Part shown: positions 5,172-7,283 of the stretch, piece after piece | Position numbering within the stretch: the first letter of the stretch is position 1 | Layout: each line of letters starts with the position of its first letter | Source: Alphaproteobacteria bacterium | GTDB lineage: Bacteria; Pseudomonadota; Alphaproteobacteria; Rhodobacterales; Rhodobacteraceae | Direction: 5' to 3' | DNA: 7,283 nt | NCBI GenBank assembly: GCA_013151535.1 | Contig: JAADIC010000004.1 | Coordinates: forward strand, 1-7,283 | The notes under the pieces: generated by a model | What the model saw: the letters and a program-made list of their open reading frames with translations, nothing else | Told to the model about the DNA's origin: nothing | Databases searched by the model: none | Position numbers and translations under genes: made by a program

Positions 5172-6140
5172 ATGAAAAATGCCGAAACAGTGACCTTTGG
5201 CGGCGCGGGGTTTGACCGGGCAGACCAATTGCGCAAAGATGCCAACAAGCTCGCGCAGTTGCTGGATGATCCCGATAGCCGGGTGCTGCCGGTTTGGCGC
5301 GGCAAGCCCTTGATGTGCGGTTCGGATCACGTCGCCTTGGCTTTTCTGTCGCCGGATCACACGGTTTTCGATGACGCGCGTGAAGCGCCGGTGTTTCTGG
5401 GGATGCAAGAAGGAGCCGCCTTTTTCGCCCGCGACACCTCGCCGTGGAAAGCACCGGAACAGGATATTGACAGGGTTGGCGAATTTGCCGACAACAGCCA
5501 ACAGCGCCACCCCGCCCTGCCTGAGGATCAGTATTTCGGCGAATTGCGCCTGAATATGGCGCATTTAAGCGCGCGCGATGCGGAACTGGCGGCCATGTCC
5601 GTGGGGGTTTTTGCCTGGCATCGCAACCACCGGTTTTGTGCGCGCTGCGGCGAAAAGTCCAACATCTCGACAGGCGGCTGGCAGCGCACTTGTCCCGCCT
5701 GCAAGGCCCAGCATTTCCCGCGCACCGACCCCGTGGTCATCATGCTGATTACAAGCGGCAACAAGGTGCTGATCGGGCGCTCGCCCCATTGGCCCGAAGG
5801 CATGTATTCGCTGCTGGCAGGTTTCATGGAGCCGGGTGAAACCATCGAAGCGGCGGTGCGGCGCGAGGTGTTCGAGGAGACGGCGGTGAAAATCGGCAAG
5901 GTCGGCTATCTGGCCAGCCAGCCCTGGCCGTTTCCCTCATCCTTGATGATCGGTTGCTGGGGCGAGGCGCTGAGCGAAGATATCACCATCGACCCCACGG
6001 AAATCGAAGATGCGCTGTGGACCAGTCGCGAAGAGATTTTGGAGGCCTGGGCCAACAAGATCCCGACACTGGTTGCGGCGCGCAAAGGCTCGATTGCGCA
6101 TTTTCTGATAAAGAATTGGTTGTCAGACACGCTTTCTTAA
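5172..6140 (+). CDS. nudC: NAD(+)/NADH diphosphatase NudC (Nudix hydrolase)
   Basis: A 322-residue protein. NudC hydrolyses NAD(H) to NMN(H) and AMP and removes NAD caps from RNA 5' ends. Visible in order: an N-terminal Nudix-like domain (about 1-125), a zinc ribbon with C156, C159, C174 and C177, HFPRTDPVVIML entering the catalytic domain (181-192), the Nudix box from G217 through E223, R231-E232 and E235-E236, and SQPWPFPSS (249-257), the motif that sets NADH pyrophosphatases apart from other Nudix enzymes. The Nudix consensus glycine after the E-E-x step is alanine (A238). ATG 5172 is chosen because MKNAETVTFGG resembles the starts I know for this group; ATG 5157, five codons upstream, is equally possible, and neither has a good ribosome site. 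The open frame reaches 4953, but that part crosses the SRP RNA gene and is rejected. It is divergent from ffs and 43 bases before the SRPBCC gene. Confidence 0.95.
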   Translation: MKNAETVTFGGAGFDRADQLRKDANKLAQLLDDPDSRVLPVWRGKPLMCGSDHVALAFLSPDHTVFDDAREAPVFLGMQEGAAFFARDTSPWKAPEQDIDRVGEFADNSQQRHPALPEDQYFGELRLNMAHLSARDAELAAMSVGVFAWHRNHRFCARCGEKSNISTGGWQRTCPACKAQHFPRTDPVVIMLITSGNKVLIGRSPHWPEGMYSLLAGFMEPGETIEAAVRREVFEETAVKIGKVGYLASQPWPFPSSLMIGCWGEALSEDITIDPTEIEDALWTSREEILEAWANKIPTLVAARKGSIAHFLIKNWLSDTLS

Positions 6141-6183
6141 GGCTAGAGACAGAAAGATTGTAAATCGTAAGGTCAGTACAAGT

Positions 6184-6645
6184 ATGAAATTTACCGGCAA
6201 AACCGATCTTGAGGCGAATTTGAACGCCACTTTCGCGGCGTTCTCGGATTTTGAAACATTCGAGCGGCAGGTGCTGCGCTCGGGCGCCAAAATCGCGCGC
6301 ACCGATGATGTGACCGTGCCCGGCCCCGGTATGATGTGGGATGTGGCGCTGGAATTTCGCGGTAAAGCCCGCAAGATCAAGGTGGAGCTGGTGGATTTCG
6401 ACGATCCCAACCGCCTGTGTTTTGAGGCAACGGCCAACGGGTTTGACGCCTTGATCGAGGTGGAGCTGACGCCGCTATCGGGCCGCCAGACCCGCGCCAA
6501 TGTGGGCTTTGACATCACCGCCAAAACCCTTGCCGCCAAGCTGGCCCTGCAAACCGCGCGGCTGACCAAAGGCACGCTGAACAAACGCTTCAACCGTCGC
6601 CTGCACCGGTTTGGCCGCGAAATGGAATCTCGGATCAAACCGTAG
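6184..6645 (+). CDS. SRPBCC (START-fold) family protein
   Basis: A 153-residue protein with no signal peptide or membrane segment. The pattern fits the START/Bet v 1-like SRPBCC fold: an opening strand (MKFTGKTDL), a helical stretch (EANLNATFAAFSDFETFERQVLRS), a run of beta strands (MMWDVALEFRGKARKIKVELVDFD, RLCFEATANGFDALIEVELTPL, RANVGFDITA) and a long C-terminal helix rich in Arg/Lys (KGTLNKRFNRRLHRFGREMESRIK). Members of this fold bind hydrophobic ligands in a deep pocket; no ligand or reaction can be read here. AAGG at 6169-6172 lies 11 bases before the ATG, a little far. It starts 43 bases after nudC on the same strand and may be cotranscribed. Its TAG stop is provided by the left arm of the REP-like inverted repeat at 6641-6713. 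Family call is fairly secure, function unknown. Confidence 0.8.
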   Translation: MKFTGKTDLEANLNATFAAFSDFETFERQVLRSGAKIARTDDVTVPGPGMMWDVALEFRGKARKIKVELVDFDDPNRLCFEATANGFDALIEVELTPLSGRQTRANVGFDITAKTLAAKLALQTARLTKGTLNKRFNRRLHRFGREMESRIKP

Positions 6646-6713
6646 GATGTGTGCTCTGCACGCATCTGTGGGGGTGTTTAGAATCGCGATGCGTGCCAAG
6701 CACGCATCCTACG
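6641..6713. repeat. REP/BIME-like inverted repeat, likely bidirectional terminator
   Basis: The left arm (6641-6666) and right arm (6688-6713) are 26-base reverse complements with three mismatches, around a 21-base loop. Each arm is itself palindromic: GATGTGTGC-TCT-GCACGCATC on the left, with one G-T pair, and GATGCGTGC-CAA-GCACGCATC on the right, perfect over nine pairs. This two-level symmetry is that of paired REP elements. The outer CGTAGG ends carry the TAG stops of both converging genes. Inference: a dispersed extragenic repeat that serves as a shared terminator or mRNA-stabilising hairpin. No other copy is visible in this window, so its repetitive nature is unproven here. Confidence 0.72.
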
Positions 6714-7283
6714 TGCGAATTTCCGTATCCGCCGGATAAACGCCCAAAATCTTCACATGGGTCGTGAAATAGGCCAGCTCGTCCAGCGCGCGTTTGACGT
6801 TGGCATCCTCGGGATGGCCCTCGATATCGGCGTAAAACTGGGTTGCGGTGAACACACCGCCGACCATATAACTTTCCAGCTTGACCATATTGACGCCATT
6901 GGTGGCAAACCCGCCCATGGCTTTATATAGCGCCGCCGGAATGTTGCGCACCCGAAAAACAAATGTGGTCATCATCCGGTCGCTGCGGCGCTTGAGATTC
7001 GGTTCGCGCGCCATGACCAGAAAACGGGTGGTGTTGTTGGCGTGGTCCTCGATATGACGCGCCAGAACATCCAGCCCATAAATTTCGCCCGCCAACTCGC
7101 TGGCCAGTGCCGCAAGCGGCGGCTGCCCCGCTTGGGCCACATGTTTGGCTGACCCTGCGGTATCCGCCCCGGTCACGGTTTTGATGTTATGGCCGCCAAG
7201 AAATTCACGGCACTGGCCCAGCAGAACCGTGTGGCTCATGGCGGTCTTGACCTCGGCCAGCTTGGTGCCCTTAACCGCCAGCA
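6709..7283 (-). CDS. pheA: Prephenate dehydratase, C-terminal 190 residues (N-terminus beyond window)
   Basis: The minus-strand frame enters from the right edge as LAVKGTKLAEVKTAMSHTVLLGQCREFL and continues to TAG at 6711-6709. It holds the second half of the prephenate dehydratase catalytic domain, including the N-T-T-R-F active-site motif (HANNTTRFLVM) whose Thr is needed for decarboxylation and dehydration of prephenate to phenylpyruvate. A regulatory ACT domain follows (TTFVFRVRNIPAALYKAMGGFATNGVNMVKLESYMVGG), which binds phenylalanine for feedback control. In the better-studied enzymes the ACT motifs read GALV/GALY and ESRP; here they read AALY and ESYM. The ATG at 7239 is internal: the reading continues upstream in family-typical sequence. 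The protein is the monofunctional or C-terminal PDT part; whether a chorismate mutase domain precedes it cannot be seen. Confidence 0.94.
   Translation of the reverse strand, partial: LAVKGTKLAEVKTAMSHTVLLGQCREFLGGHNIKTVTGADTAGSAKHVAQAGQPPLAALASELAGEIYGLDVLARHIEDHANNTTRFLVMAREPNLKRRSDRMMTTFVFRVRNIPAALYKAMGGFATNGVNMVKLESYMVGGVFTATQFYADIEGHPEDANVKRALDELAYFTTHVKILGVYPADTEIRT

Overview
The window looks like a chromosomal housekeeping segment from an alphaproteobacterium, most likely a member of the Rhodobacterales (Roseobacter group). The inference rests on moderately high GC, the wording of RecR, YbaB and the prephenate dehydratase ACT domain as I remember this group, and gene order. No database search was possible. 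I see no CRISPR array, integrase, transposase, tRNA or phage gene.

Layout. A minus-strand block runs from the SRP RNA leftwards: ffs (4947-5040) with a near-consensus sigma70-type promoter, then dnaX (2539-4299), a GNAT acetyltransferase (2064-2534), ybaB/ebfC (1655-1999), recR (1055-1651), and a secreted cysteine-rich Sel1/Hcp-like repeat protein that runs off the left edge (1-995). The order SRP RNA, dnaX, ybaB, recR is the one known from Bacillus subtilis (scr-dnaX-yaaK-recR). Here it is interrupted twice: a small cysteine phosphatase gene on the opposite strand (4390-4884) lies between ffs and dnaX, and the GNAT gene lies between dnaX and ybaB.

Right of ffs, two plus-strand genes follow: nudC (5172-6140), an NAD(H)/NAD-RNA pyrophosphatase, and a START-fold SRPBCC protein (6184-6645). 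The SRPBCC gene converges on the 3' part of pheA (prephenate dehydratase, minus strand, 6709 to beyond the right edge). The two genes end inside the two arms of one REP-like inverted repeat (6641-6713), which supplies both stop codons.

Functionally, dnaX, ybaB and recR serve replication and recombinational repair, ffs serves co-translational membrane targeting, nudC serves NAD turnover and RNA decapping, and pheA serves phenylalanine synthesis. I do not see a clear new multi-gene system. The most notable items are the Hcp-like disulfide-repeat protein beside recR, the two insertions into an ancient gene cluster, an alternative 5' hairpin in the SRP RNA, twin AT-rich palindromes at the phosphatase stop codon, and the repeat that ends two converging genes.
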